DNA from: JACVRW01 sp963826165
GTDB taxonomy: Bacteria > Actinomycetota > Thermoleophilia > Solirubrobacterales > Thermoleophilaceae
Length of the DNA: 64,000 nt
Reading direction: 5' to 3'
Assembly: GCA_963826165.1 (NCBI GenBank)
Contig: CAWGWC010000017.1
Location: 372,001-436,000, forward strand
Part shown: positions 34,744-42,631 of the stretch, piece after piece
Layout of the letters: each line of letters begins with the position of its first letter
How positions within the stretch are numbered: the stretch's first letter is position 1
Position numbers and translations under genes: made by a program
Notes under the pieces: model-generated
Databases searched by the model: none
What the model saw: the letters and a program-made list of their open reading frames with translations, nothing else
What the model was told of the DNA's origin: nothing

Positions 34744-35732
34744 GCCACCTGCGACTCGCCCGGCACTTCCTCCTGCTCCTCGGCGGGCCCGGTCTCATCC
34801 AGGAAGCCCAGGACCACGTCGTCGAAGGCCTTGGGGCGCTCGGCCATCGGAACGTGCCCGGTGTCGCGCATCACGACCTTGCGACTGTCGCTGATGAGTC
34901 GCTCGAACTCGTTCGCGTCGCGCGCGGGGATGATCGCGTCCTTCTCGCCCCAGACGATCAGCGTGGGCACGCGGACGTCCGGAAGCCGGTCGCGGAAGTC
35001 ATAGTCGAGGCAGGCCCGCAGCGCGTCGTTGAAGCCGGGCTTGCCGGCCCCCTTGTAGAAGCCCTCGTAGGCGAAGTCGGCCTTGAGCAGCCGGGGGTGG
35101 CGCGCCACCAGCGCGAGGGTCATGTGACGGGCGAGCGGCCGGGCCGCGAACTCGCGCTGGCGCGCCGCGCCGTAGGCGGTGAGGGCAGTGGCGGCCCGTC
35201 CGGCGGTGAGGATCGGCGCCTGAGCCACGTCGGCGCTCGAGACCCCGGCGGCCGAGACCAGCACCAGGCGCGAGACTCGGGAGGGAAACTGGATGGCTAT
35301 CTCGGCCGTGATGTAGCCGCCCATGGAATTGCCGACGAGCGCAACCTCGGTCAGACCGAGCGTCCGGCAGAAGGAGTCCACGAAGCGTCCGTAGCCGGAG
35401 ATCGTGATTCGGTCGCGCGGCATCGGCGTGAGGCCGAAGCCCGGCAGGTCGAGGGCGATCACGCGCCGCTCCTGTGCGATGCGCGGCAGGTTCTCCAGCC
35501 AGTTCTGCCACTGGCCGCCGAGGCCATGGACGAGCACGACGGGCTCGCGGTCCCCAGAGCCGATGTCCACGTGGTTGACCGGAATGCCGTCGACCTCGAC
35601 GGTCTTGAGCTCGCTGCGCCAGTCCACGTCGCGCCAGTTGGGCGAGTCCGTCGCGCCGTAGTCGGTGTCCGCCTCGCGGTCCCGGCGTGGGCCCGCCGGG
35701 GCGGCTGCGGGGGCGAGAAACCGGCGTGCCAT
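34740..35732 (-). CDS. Alpha/beta hydrolase
   Basis: 330 residues from ATG 35732. Alpha/beta-hydrolase fold: oxyanion region VLVHGLGGQWQNW, nucleophile serine in GNSMGG, acid in WGEKDAIIP and histidine in DTGHVPMAERP. The cap region is of the usual size for C-C hydrolase, lipase and haloperoxidase-type members; substrate unknown. The N-terminal 35 residues are Ala/Arg/Pro-rich and may be disordered. Its start codon overlaps that of the divergent HAD gene, and it heads the transcript leading into the YdbS/YdbT pair. Confidence 0.85.
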   Translation of the reverse strand: MARRFLAPAAAPAGPRRDREADTDYGATDSPNWRDVDWRSELKTVEVDGIPVNHVDIGSGDREPVVLVHGLGGQWQNWLENLPRIAQERRVIALDLPGFGLTPMPRDRITISGYGRFVDSFCRTLGLTEVALVGNSMGGYITAEIAIQFPSRVSRLVLVSAAGVSSADVAQAPILTAGRAATALTAYGAARQREFAARPLARHMTLALVARHPRLLKADFAYEGFYKGAGKPGFNDALRACLDYDFRDRLPDVRVPTLIVWGEKDAIIPARDANEFERLISDSRKVVMRDTGHVPMAERPKAFDDVVLGFLDETGPAEEQEEVPGESQVA

Positions 35733-36321
35733 GCATCTACTGTACGAGCCCGTGGCCCGGATCGCCCTCGACATCGACTCGACGCTTCATCCCTACTGGG
35801 ATCTCCTCCAGCGCGTGGTGAAGGAGCGCTACGGCGTCGACCTGCCCTATGAGGACCAGCGCGACTGGGGCATCACCGTGCTCGAGCGAGACGCGGTCAT
35901 CCACTGCGTCGAGGAGACCCACTCCGACGAGAACATCGCTGCCGGGGTGCCGTACCCGGACGCGGTGGAGACCGTGCGCGACTGGCACGCCCAGGGCCAC
36001 TGGATCCACGTGACGAGCCACCGGCGTGTGAGCACCCGCGCCGCCACTGAGGCGTGGCTCGACGCCATCGGCATGCCCTACGACGATCTGCACTGCTCGT
36101 TCGACAAGATCTCCCGCTGCGTGGAGCTGGAGATCCACGTGCTGGTGGACGACAGCCCGCTCAACATCGCCAAGGCGCGCGAGGCCGGCATCGGCGCGGC
36201 CACGATCGTCCACCCCTGGAACGAGGACCTGGTGGACCGCGACGGCGTGATCGGCGCCCGCGACTGGAAAGAGCTGCGCCGCAAGCTCGATCCGGTGCTC
36301 GCGGAACTCCGGCCTGCTTGA
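35731..36321 (+). CDS. HAD-family 5'-nucleotidase-like phosphatase
   Basis: 196 residues from ATG 35731; a GTG at 35752 (giving MARIALDIDSTL) is equally likely and closer to the domain start. Motif I reads ALDIDSTLH, motif II VTSHRR, and motif III/IV VLVDDSPLNI, which fits the NT5C-like deoxyribonucleotidase branch of HAD enzymes. The WGITVLERDAVIHCVEETHSDE region forms the cap. The usual substrates are nucleoside monophosphates. The acyltransferase gene starts 10 nt downstream. Confidence 0.8.
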   Translation: MHLLYEPVARIALDIDSTLHPYWDLLQRVVKERYGVDLPYEDQRDWGITVLERDAVIHCVEETHSDENIAAGVPYPDAVETVRDWHAQGHWIHVTSHRRVSTRAATEAWLDAIGMPYDDLHCSFDKISRCVELEIHVLVDDSPLNIAKAREAGIGAATIVHPWNEDLVDRDGVIGARDWKELRRKLDPVLAELRPA

Positions 36322-36331
36322 ATCGGCGCCC

Positions 36332-37222
36332 ATGGCGGAGTCGAGGCGCACCACACTGTCCCTGCGTGACCGCGAGCCTCCGGCCGACGCGCTGGTGGTG
36401 CCCGAGGGGCTCAAGGACCACCTCCCGGGTGTGGAGCCCGACCGGCGCCTGACCGACTGGGGTCGCTCCGAGCGAGTCGAGGAGGTGTTCGACGCCACTC
36501 TCGTCGAATGGTTCTACCGCTACTGGTTCAGGGCCGAGGTCGAGGGAATCGAGAACGTTCCCGCCTCGGGCGGTGCCCTGCTCGTGTCCAACCACTCGGG
36601 GGCCCTGCCACCCGACGCCGTGATGATCGGCAAGGCGATCCGCGAGGAGCACGCGCACCCGCGGCCGCTCAACATCACGGTCGAGCACTTCTTCAAGGGC
36701 TACCCCGGGTTCAGCATGCTGCTTCCGAAGATCGGCTGTGTGGCGGCCCACCCGGCCAACGTGCACCGGCTGCTCCACGACGAGGAGCAGCTCGTGGTGG
36801 TCTTTCCCGAGGGGCGCAAGGGCACCGAGAAGCTCTATAAGGACCGCTACCGGCTGCGCCGCTTCGGCCGCGGCGGGTTCGTGGAGGCGGCCATGCGTGC
36901 CGGCACGCCGATCGTTCCGGTATGCGTGCTGGGCGCAGAGGAGGCGGCGCCGGTGTTCGCGCAGATGACTCTGCTCAAGCGGCTGACCGGCCTTCTCTAC
37001 TTCCCGGTCACCCCGACCTTCCCTCACTTCGGCCTGCTGGGCATGCTCGGCTACCTGCCGGCCAAGTTCAAGCTCCGCTTCCTCGAGCCGATTCGCTTCG
37101 ACGAGCCGGGTATGCACGAGGACAAGGCGCTCGTGCAGACGGTGGCCCACGAGGTGCGGGCCCGCATCCAGGAGGGTCTCTGGGACATGCTCGCCACGCG
37201 CAAGTCGGTCTGGTTCGGATGA
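36332..37222 (+). CDS. Lysophospholipid acyltransferase family protein (PlsC-like)
   Basis: 296 residues from ATG 36332. The acyltransferase block I is NHSGALPPD (an extended variant of HxxxxD) and block III FPEGRKG, with IVPVCVLGAEE as block IV. The first 80 residues and the C-terminal 60 are family-specific. A long stretch around 200-235 is hydrophobic (LTGLLYFPVTPTFPHFGLLG) and may dip into the membrane. The next gene starts within its stop codon (ATGA), so it works closely with the epimerase-like protein; similar pairs occur in other actinobacteria. Confidence 0.85.
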   Translation: MAESRRTTLSLRDREPPADALVVPEGLKDHLPGVEPDRRLTDWGRSERVEEVFDATLVEWFYRYWFRAEVEGIENVPASGGALLVSNHSGALPPDAVMIGKAIREEHAHPRPLNITVEHFFKGYPGFSMLLPKIGCVAAHPANVHRLLHDEEQLVVVFPEGRKGTEKLYKDRYRLRRFGRGGFVEAAMRAGTPIVPVCVLGAEEAAPVFAQMTLLKRLTGLLYFPVTPTFPHFGLLGMLGYLPAKFKLRFLEPIRFDEPGMHEDKALVQTVAHEVRARIQEGLWDMLATRKSVWFG

Positions 37223-38724
37223 CCGGAGCCGGCAAGAATTCGCGCCGGGTGCTGGTCACCGGCATCTCCACCTACTGGGGCGGCCGCCTGGCCCAGGCGC
37301 TCGAGCGCTTCGACGAGGTGGAGGTCATCATCGGGGTGGGCGACCTCGAGCCGCAGGTGGAGCTCGAGCGCACCGAGTACGTGAAGGTGGGGGCTCAGCA
37401 CGCCCTGCTGCGCCGGGTGGTGGATGCGGCCGAAATCGACACCATCGTGGATACGCGGCTGGTGGTCGACTCCGCCACCACGAGTCCCGCCAAGGCGCAC
37501 GAGAACAACGTGATCGGGACGATGAACATCCTCGCCGCGTGCAGCGGCCCGGATTCGCCCGTTCGCAAGGTGGTGTTCAAGTCCTCCACCCACTTCTACG
37601 GGAGCGAGCAGGACGATCCCGCCTTCTTCGACGAGAGCATGGGGCGACCGCATCCGCCGCGCACACCGATCGAGCGCGACGTGGTGGAGGCCGAGGCTTC
37701 GCTGAACGACTTCGCCGAGCGCAGCCCCGACGTGGCGGTCACGGTGATGCGCTTCGCCAACGTGCTGGGTCCCGACGTGCGGACCTCCCATATCGAGCTG
37801 TTCGGGTTGCCCGCCGTGCCGATGATCCTCGGCTTCGACCCGCGCTACCAGTTCGTGCACGAGGACGACGTGGTGCACGCGCTCGAGCACGCGGTGCGCC
37901 ATCGTCTGCCCGGGGTCTACAACGTGGCCGCCGACGGCGTGCTGGCGCTGTCCGAGGTGGCCGGCCTGCTCGGCAAGCGCTACGCGCCGGTGCTGCCTCC
38001 GTGGGGCACCGGTCTGGCGGCGGCGGGACTGCGCCGGCTGGGGGTGAGGATTCCCCCCGAGGCGATGAACCAGCTTCGCTACGGCCGGGGCGTCGACAAC
38101 CGGCGCTACAAGGCCGCGGGCTTCGGCTATCAGCACACCAGCCGCGAGACCGTGCTCCGGCTCGGCGAGCACATGCGCCTGCATCCCGTGGTGCGCGGCC
38201 TGCAGGAGCCCTACCGCTACGAGCGCGAGGTCGAGGAGTTCCTGCGCTGGAGCCCGCACGTGCGCAACTCCCGCGACAGGCGCACGCCGGCCCTCGACCG
38301 CGTGCCCCCGGCGGGCGACCACGGCGACCGGCTGGCCGCGGCCGAGGCCCGCGCCGCGTCGGCGGAGCGAAACGCCCAGCGGGCCGTGGATCGGGCCAAG
38401 AAGGCCGAGCGCCGCGCCGCGCAGTCAGCCCTCAAGGCCACGGAACGCGCCAAGAAGGCCGAGCGCCGCGCCATCAGGGCGGCAGAGGAGGCGGTCGCGC
38501 GGGCGGAGCAGATCTCGCGCCAGAACGTGGCCGCCGGCCCGCCGGCGGCGGTGGTGGCCGGTGGTCCGGTGGAGCACTACGACGACCTCGCGGCCGACGA
38601 GCTGATCGCCCTGCTGGCCTCGCTCGAGCGCGAGGATCTCGAGACCCTGCGCGAGTACGAGAGCCGCAACGCCAACCGCGTCGCGGTCATCAGCGCGATC
38701 GACTCGATCATCTCGCGCCGCTAG
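37219..38724 (+). CDS. NAD-dependent epimerase/dehydratase with C-terminal coiled coil
   Basis: 501 residues from ATG 37219, overlapping the acyltransferase stop. Extended SDR domain (about 8-330): VLVTGISTYWGGRL, a late VVFKSSTHFYGS active-site strand, MRFANVLGP and YNVAADGV. The usual YxxxK is not obvious, so catalysis may be lost or altered. Residues 365-435 form an Ala/Lys/Arg/Glu coil made of AKKAERRA-type repeats. The end (about 455-501, ADELIALLASLEREDLETLREYE) resembles short SAP-like helical modules. It may act as a scaffold for the upstream lipid acyltransferase (inference). Confidence 0.8.
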   Translation: MTGAGKNSRRVLVTGISTYWGGRLAQALERFDEVEVIIGVGDLEPQVELERTEYVKVGAQHALLRRVVDAAEIDTIVDTRLVVDSATTSPAKAHENNVIGTMNILAACSGPDSPVRKVVFKSSTHFYGSEQDDPAFFDESMGRPHPPRTPIERDVVEAEASLNDFAERSPDVAVTVMRFANVLGPDVRTSHIELFGLPAVPMILGFDPRYQFVHEDDVVHALEHAVRHRLPGVYNVAADGVLALSEVAGLLGKRYAPVLPPWGTGLAAAGLRRLGVRIPPEAMNQLRYGRGVDNRRYKAAGFGYQHTSRETVLRLGEHMRLHPVVRGLQEPYRYEREVEEFLRWSPHVRNSRDRRTPALDRVPPAGDHGDRLAAAEARAASAERNAQRAVDRAKKAERRAAQSALKATERAKKAERRAIRAAEEAVARAEQISRQNVAAGPPAAVVAGGPVEHYDDLAADELIALLASLEREDLETLREYESRNANRVAVISAIDSIISRR

Positions 38725-38803
38725 CGCTGTTTCTTCCTGCAATTTGGCGGCTTTAACCAGCGCAAGGCCGCTGTCACCGGTCGTCGGGCGCCGCGCCTGT
38801 CCC

Positions 38804-38809
38804 TACACT
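38804..38809 (+). promoter_or_regulatory. Possible -10 element for the L,D-transpeptidase gene
   Basis: TACACT is 16 nt before the ATG at 38826, in a 101-bp gap. No -35 or ribosome binding site is clear; a short-leader transcript is possible. Confidence 0.35.
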
Positions 38810-38825
38810 GAGTCGCACTCGCGAT

Positions 38826-39860
38826 ATGAGGCACAAGTCGTTCATCCTCGTCGCTGTCCTTCTGTTGGTCCTGGTCGGCGGCGCAGTCGCCGCCTATGCG
38901 TACGACTCGTCGCGCGAGGACCAGGTCGCGGAGGGCGTGACCGTCGCCGGCGTCGACGTCGGCGGCATGAGCGCCGACCAGGCGCGGCGGACGATCGCGC
39001 GCGAGCTCGCTGAGCCGCTCGAGCAGCCCGTCGCGGTCCAGTGGAAGCGCCGCCGCTTCAACCTCTCCGCCGAGGACGCGGGCGTCACCGCCGACGTGAA
39101 CGGCATGGTCGACGAGGCGCTTCAGAAGAGCCGCGAGGGCAACGTCTTCAGCCGCGTGGCCCGGGACCTCACCGGAGGCGAGGAGAGCGTTCAGGTGTCC
39201 GCCCGGGTCAGCTACGACCCGAAGGCGGTCAAGCGCCTGGTCCGGCGCGTCAAGCGCCAGCTCAACCGCCCGGCCCGCGACGCCGAGGTCGAGTTCCCGT
39301 CGCTCGAGCAGGTCCAGGAGCAGACCGGCCTGCGCGTTCGCGCCGCAGCGCTCCGGCGCCGGGTCGCGCAGGCGCTCACGGTGCCGGGGGTCGACCGCAG
39401 CGTCAAGGCCGCGGTGGTGGTCACCCAGCCGAAGGTCACCCAGGACCAGCTGGCCGAGAAGTATCCGGCCTTCCTCGTGGCCGACCGGGCCAACTTCCAG
39501 CTTCGCTTCTACAAGAACCTCGAGCTGGCCAAGTCGTACACGGTCGCCGTCGGGGCCGTCGGCTTCGACACGCCCGCCGGTCTCTACAACATCCAGAACA
39601 AGGCCGTTGACCCGGCCTGGACCGTGCCCAACAGCGGCTGGGCCGGCGACCTCGCCGGCACCGTCGTGCCGGGCGGCACGGCCGAGAACCCGCTGAAGGC
39701 GCGCTGGCTCGGAATCTATGACGGCGCCGGCATCCACGGCACCGACCAGACGTACTCGCTCGGCACCGCGGCCTCACACGGCTGCATCCGGATGGCGATC
39801 CCGGACGTGATCGAGCTGTACGACCAGGTCCCCGTCGGCGCCCCCATCTACATCGCCTGA
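38826..39860 (+). CDS. L,D-transpeptidase with PG-binding domain
   Basis: 344 residues. N-terminal membrane anchor (7-25), a VanW-type peptidoglycan-binding domain (about 35-205, with GVTVAGVDVGGMSADQA and FNLSAEDAGVTADV) and a YkuD catalytic domain (about 225-344) with IHGTD and the nucleophile Cys320 in SHGCIRM. It makes 3-3 crosslinks or attaches proteins to peptidoglycan outside the membrane. All catalytic residues are present. It stands alone between the epimerase and the glycosyltransferase. Confidence 0.93.
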   Translation: MRHKSFILVAVLLLVLVGGAVAAYAYDSSREDQVAEGVTVAGVDVGGMSADQARRTIARELAEPLEQPVAVQWKRRRFNLSAEDAGVTADVNGMVDEALQKSREGNVFSRVARDLTGGEESVQVSARVSYDPKAVKRLVRRVKRQLNRPARDAEVEFPSLEQVQEQTGLRVRAAALRRRVAQALTVPGVDRSVKAAVVVTQPKVTQDQLAEKYPAFLVADRANFQLRFYKNLELAKSYTVAVGAVGFDTPAGLYNIQNKAVDPAWTVPNSGWAGDLAGTVVPGGTAENPLKARWLGIYDGAGIHGTDQTYSLGTAASHGCIRMAIPDVIELYDQVPVGAPIYIA

Positions 39861-39897
39861 GCGGTCAGGGACGCCTCCAGCGGCGTCATCGGCTCTC

Positions 39898-39914
39898 GCC
39901 GTGCTCAGCACGGC
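39898..39914 (+). terminator. Small hairpin after the L,D-transpeptidase gene
   Basis: GCCGTGC and GCACGGC form a 7-bp stem with a 3-nt TCA loop, 38 nt after the stop codon. No T-run follows, so its role as a terminator is only possible. Confidence 0.35.
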
Positions 39915-39994
39915 TTCGAGCCTGCTTCCTTGCTGGATGCGCTCCTGACTCGCTCAGCCGGACTCGATCGGAATAAGCCCGCCCGTGACTGGTC

Positions 39995-41218
39995 TTGGGA
40001 GGAGTGCGCATCCTCTTCGCCACCACACGCGGCGCGGGCCATTTCGGTCCGCTCGTCCCCTTCGCTCACGCTCTGCGGCGCAGCGGCCACGACGTGCTGG
40101 TCGCCGCCCCGGGCTCGCTTCGGCCCCACGCCGAGCGAGCCGGGCTGCCCCTGGCCGCCCTTGCTGAGCCGTCGGAGCAGGTCATGGCGCCGGTCTGGGA
40201 GCGGGTCCGCGCGGCCGGTCCGGGTGGAGCCGACCGGATCGTGCTCGAGGAGATCTTCGCCGGTGAGTTCGCCCGCTCGGCGCTGCCGGGGATGCTCGCG
40301 ATCATGCGCGAGTGGCGCCCCGATGCCGTGCTGCGCGAGAGCACCGAATTCTCCTCGCTGGTGGCGGCCGAGCATCTGGGCGTGCCTCACCGGCACGTGT
40401 CCGTGTTTCTCACCGCCGGCGGCGAGTTCGACTGGTCGACCCTGCGCGATCCGGTCGAGCGGCTGAGGGCGAGGGCCGGTCTGCGCCGAGAGCACGGTGT
40501 GGAGCCCTTCTGGCGCCAGCCGTACCTGACCATGGCCCCGCGTTCGCTGGAGGCGCCCTCGGCGGCAGCGCCGGAGGGCACCCGGCGCTACCGGGAGCCG
40601 GCGGCACCTGCGCAGGCGCTGCCGGATTGGTGGGAGGGCAACGAACAGCCGCTCGTCTACGTCTCCTTTGGCTCGGTCGCGGCAGGCAACGGCTTCTATC
40701 CCCAGCTCTACCGCGAGGCGCTGGACGCGCTGGCCGACCTCCCGGTGCGGGTGCTCCTCACCCTCGGCACCGAGCCCGATCCGGGCGAGCTCGGACCAGT
40801 GCCGGCAGCGGTGCACGTCGAGCCGTGGGTGCCGCAGAACGCGGTGATGGCCCACGCCGACGCGATGATCGGTCACGGGGGCTCGGGCTCGACCCTGATG
40901 GCCATGGCCGCGGGCATGCCCCTTGCCGTGGTCCCGCTGTTCGCCGACCAGCCCCAGAACGCCCGCCGGGTGGCGGAGCTCGGGGCCGGGATCGCGCTCG
41001 GTCCGAACGCCCAGCCCGGCGGCGACGGCTCCTTCGAGGCCGCGATGGCTCCCGGCCGCCTGGACGACCTTCCCGCGGCGGTCAGCGCCCTGCTCGACGA
41101 TCCGCGCTACCGCCGCGCGGCCGGCGCCCTCGCCGACGAGATCGCGGCCCACCCTCCGGTGGACGCGGTGGCCGAGGTGCTGGAGCACATGGCGCGCGGC
41201 GAGGCGCTGGCAGCCTAG
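39995..41218 (+). CDS. Glycosyltransferase, MGT/UGT-like (GT-B fold)
   Basis: 407 residues from TTG 39995; a GTG at 40004 inside GGGAGGAGTG is an alternative start. N-terminal acceptor domain (ILFATTRGAGHFGPLVPFAHAL) and C-terminal nucleotide-sugar domain: LVYVSFGSVA, VEPWVPQNAVMAHADAMIGHGGSGSTLMAMAAGMP and PLFADQPQNARRV are the plant-like UGT/macrolide glycosyltransferase signature. The acceptor is likely a small lipophilic molecule. It stands alone, with no biosynthetic cluster beside it, and converges on the 90-aa gene across 249 bp holding repeat copy B. Confidence 0.88.
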   Translation: MGGVRILFATTRGAGHFGPLVPFAHALRRSGHDVLVAAPGSLRPHAERAGLPLAALAEPSEQVMAPVWERVRAAGPGGADRIVLEEIFAGEFARSALPGMLAIMREWRPDAVLRESTEFSSLVAAEHLGVPHRHVSVFLTAGGEFDWSTLRDPVERLRARAGLRREHGVEPFWRQPYLTMAPRSLEAPSAAAPEGTRRYREPAAPAQALPDWWEGNEQPLVYVSFGSVAAGNGFYPQLYREALDALADLPVRVLLTLGTEPDPGELGPVPAAVHVEPWVPQNAVMAHADAMIGHGGSGSTLMAMAAGMPLAVVPLFADQPQNARRVAELGAGIALGPNAQPGGDGSFEAAMAPGRLDDLPAAVSALLDDPRYRRAAGALADEIAAHPPVDAVAEVLEHMARGEALAA

Positions 41219-41230
41219 GGCGGCGCGCGG

Positions 41231-41459
41231 CGGCGCTCCGCTCGGGCCTGCGGGCCAGGATCGGCGTGGTCGGATTGGCTGGTGAAGGGGGTGAGTCCGG
41301 TTCGCGAACACTGGTCCCCCTACGTTTGGCATGTAGGTCATGCGGAACATAGGGATGTCGACGTGGACGCCCAGAGCGGGCAGCGCCGAAAAGGCTAACC
41401 CCCTTCCCTGGCAGATCGTGGGCGTAACAACCCGGCGCGCAGGCCCGAGTGGAGCGCAG
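41231..41459. repeat. Inverted-repeat intergenic element, copy B
   Basis: In the 249-bp gap between the convergent glycosyltransferase and 90-aa genes. Both arms contain CTCGGGCCTGCG (41241-41252, and inverted at 41438-41449), a 31-nt spacer, and GAAGGGGGT (41284-41292, inverted at 41398-41406). Between the arms lie about 105 bp with a palindrome GTTCGCGAAC (41300-41309) and a 7-bp hairpin, CCTACGT/ATGTAGG, around 41329-41347. Copy A at 25991 shares the arm layout with a 32-nt spacer. Confidence 0.75.
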
Positions 41460-41467
41460 CCGCAGCC

Positions 41468-41740
41468 CTACACCCCGATCTCCGCGACGGGTATCTCCTC
41501 CCAGCCCGCCTCCTCCAGGAGGGGCTGACGGCCGGTGTGTCGAATGCAAAGCGTGCCTATGTATACGCCCCGCTCGCGCTTGCGCAGGACCGCGTACCAC
41601 ATGGTGGAGGCGTCGCTCGGCCCCTGGATCCGATGCCAGGGCTTGACCGGCTTGTCGTGTTCGTCCACGAGCGCGGCCTCCGCCAGCTGAGTGCGAGTCG
41701 CCACCCGACCGTCCTGAGTGTTGACGAAGAACAAACCCAC
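41468..41740 (-). CDS. 90-aa protein, unknown function
   Basis: 90 residues from GTG 41740. Not recognised. The codon third positions are strongly GC-biased on this strand, supporting a real gene. The middle has an aromatic, basic strand-like region (TMWYAVLRKRERGVYIGTLC) and an acidic end (EEAGWEEIPVAEIGV). Its 5' end overlaps the GTG start of the divergent xer gene by about 23 bp, so their starts compete or the real starts lie slightly inside. The 3' end abuts repeat copy B. Confidence 0.65.
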   Translation of the reverse strand: MGLFFVNTQDGRVATRTQLAEAALVDEHDKPVKPWHRIQGPSDASTMWYAVLRKRERGVYIGTLCIRHTGRQPLLEEAGWEEIPVAEIGV

Positions 41741-42623
41741 CCTTGCCCAGGCTAACTGGAGCGCCGCCCTCGAGCGCTTCGACGGCTGGCAGCTCGCCCA
41801 GGGGATGGGAGAGAAGACGCGGCGCGCCTACGGGATCGATCTGGGCCAGCTCGCCGACTGGGCCTCCGCCCGGGACCTTCAGCCGTCCGAGCTGGACCAC
41901 AAAGACCTGCGGCGGTTCGCGGGGGTCGTCTCCGAGCGCGGCGCGGCCAGGTCGACCGTGGCCCGCAAGCTGGCGGCCATCCGCAGCTTCTACCGGCATC
42001 TGGTCGAGCGCGGCGAGCTCAGCGCCAATCCCGCCGATCTGGTGTCCAGCCCCAAGAAGGATGCCTACCTCCCGCGCGTGCTCAAGCCGGATGAGCTGGC
42101 CGAGCTGCTCGAACGGATCCCCGCTTCGAGCCCCCTGGACGTGCGCGACCGCGCGCTGCTCGAGCTGGCCTACGCCGCCGGACTGCGGGCAGAGGAACTC
42201 GTGAATCTCGACACGGTGGACGTCGACCCGGACGCCGAGGAGGTCCGGGTGGAGGGCAAGGGCGGGCGCACGCGCGTGGTGCCGGTGGGTGAGCACGCCT
42301 CGAAGGCGCTCGAGCGCTACCTGGCCCGCGGCCGCTCCGTGCTGGCCACGGGGGAGAGCGAGGCGCTGTTCGTCTCGAAGAGCGGGCGCCGGCTGTCGAC
42401 CTCGGACGTGCGCCGGCGGCTGCGGGTGCAGACACGCCGCGCAGGGATCACGCCACACACGCTCCGTCACTCGTTCGCGACCCACCTGCTCGAGGGCGGC
42501 GCCGACCTGCGTGCGATCCAGGAGCTGCTCGGACACTCCTCGATCAGCACGACACAGACCTACACTCGGGTAGAGTCGAGTCGCTTGAAGAAGGCGTATC
42601 GACGCTCGCATCCCCGCGCCTGA
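41718..42623 (+). CDS. Tyrosine recombinase XerC/XerD
   Basis: 301 residues from GTG 41718. N-terminal SAM-like core-binding domain (about 12-100) and catalytic domain with R157 (AGLRAEEL), K181 (EGKGGRTR), H247 and R250 (HTLRHSFATHLLEGG), H273 (LGHSSISTTQ) and the nucleophile Y282. The full catalytic set is intact. It resolves chromosome dimers at dif; whether XerC or XerD cannot be decided here. Followed after 8 nt by the sigma factor gene, so it is a chromosomal housekeeping copy rather than a mobile integrase. Confidence 0.93.
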   Translation: MLTKNKPTLAQANWSAALERFDGWQLAQGMGEKTRRAYGIDLGQLADWASARDLQPSELDHKDLRRFAGVVSERGAARSTVARKLAAIRSFYRHLVERGELSANPADLVSSPKKDAYLPRVLKPDELAELLERIPASSPLDVRDRALLELAYAAGLRAEELVNLDTVDVDPDAEEVRVEGKGGRTRVVPVGEHASKALERYLARGRSVLATGESEALFVSKSGRRLSTSDVRRRLRVQTRRAGITPHTLRHSFATHLLEGGADLRAIQELLGHSSISTTQTYTRVESSRLKKAYRRSHPRA

Positions 42624-42631
42624 CTGGCCAT

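Noticed and set aside
41300..41309. GTTCGCGAAC palindrome as a LexA/SOS box
   Set aside because: Gram-positive LexA boxes have GAAC on the left and GTTC on the right around a 4-nt spacer; here the halves are in the opposite order. It sits inside the repeat element rather than at a promoter.
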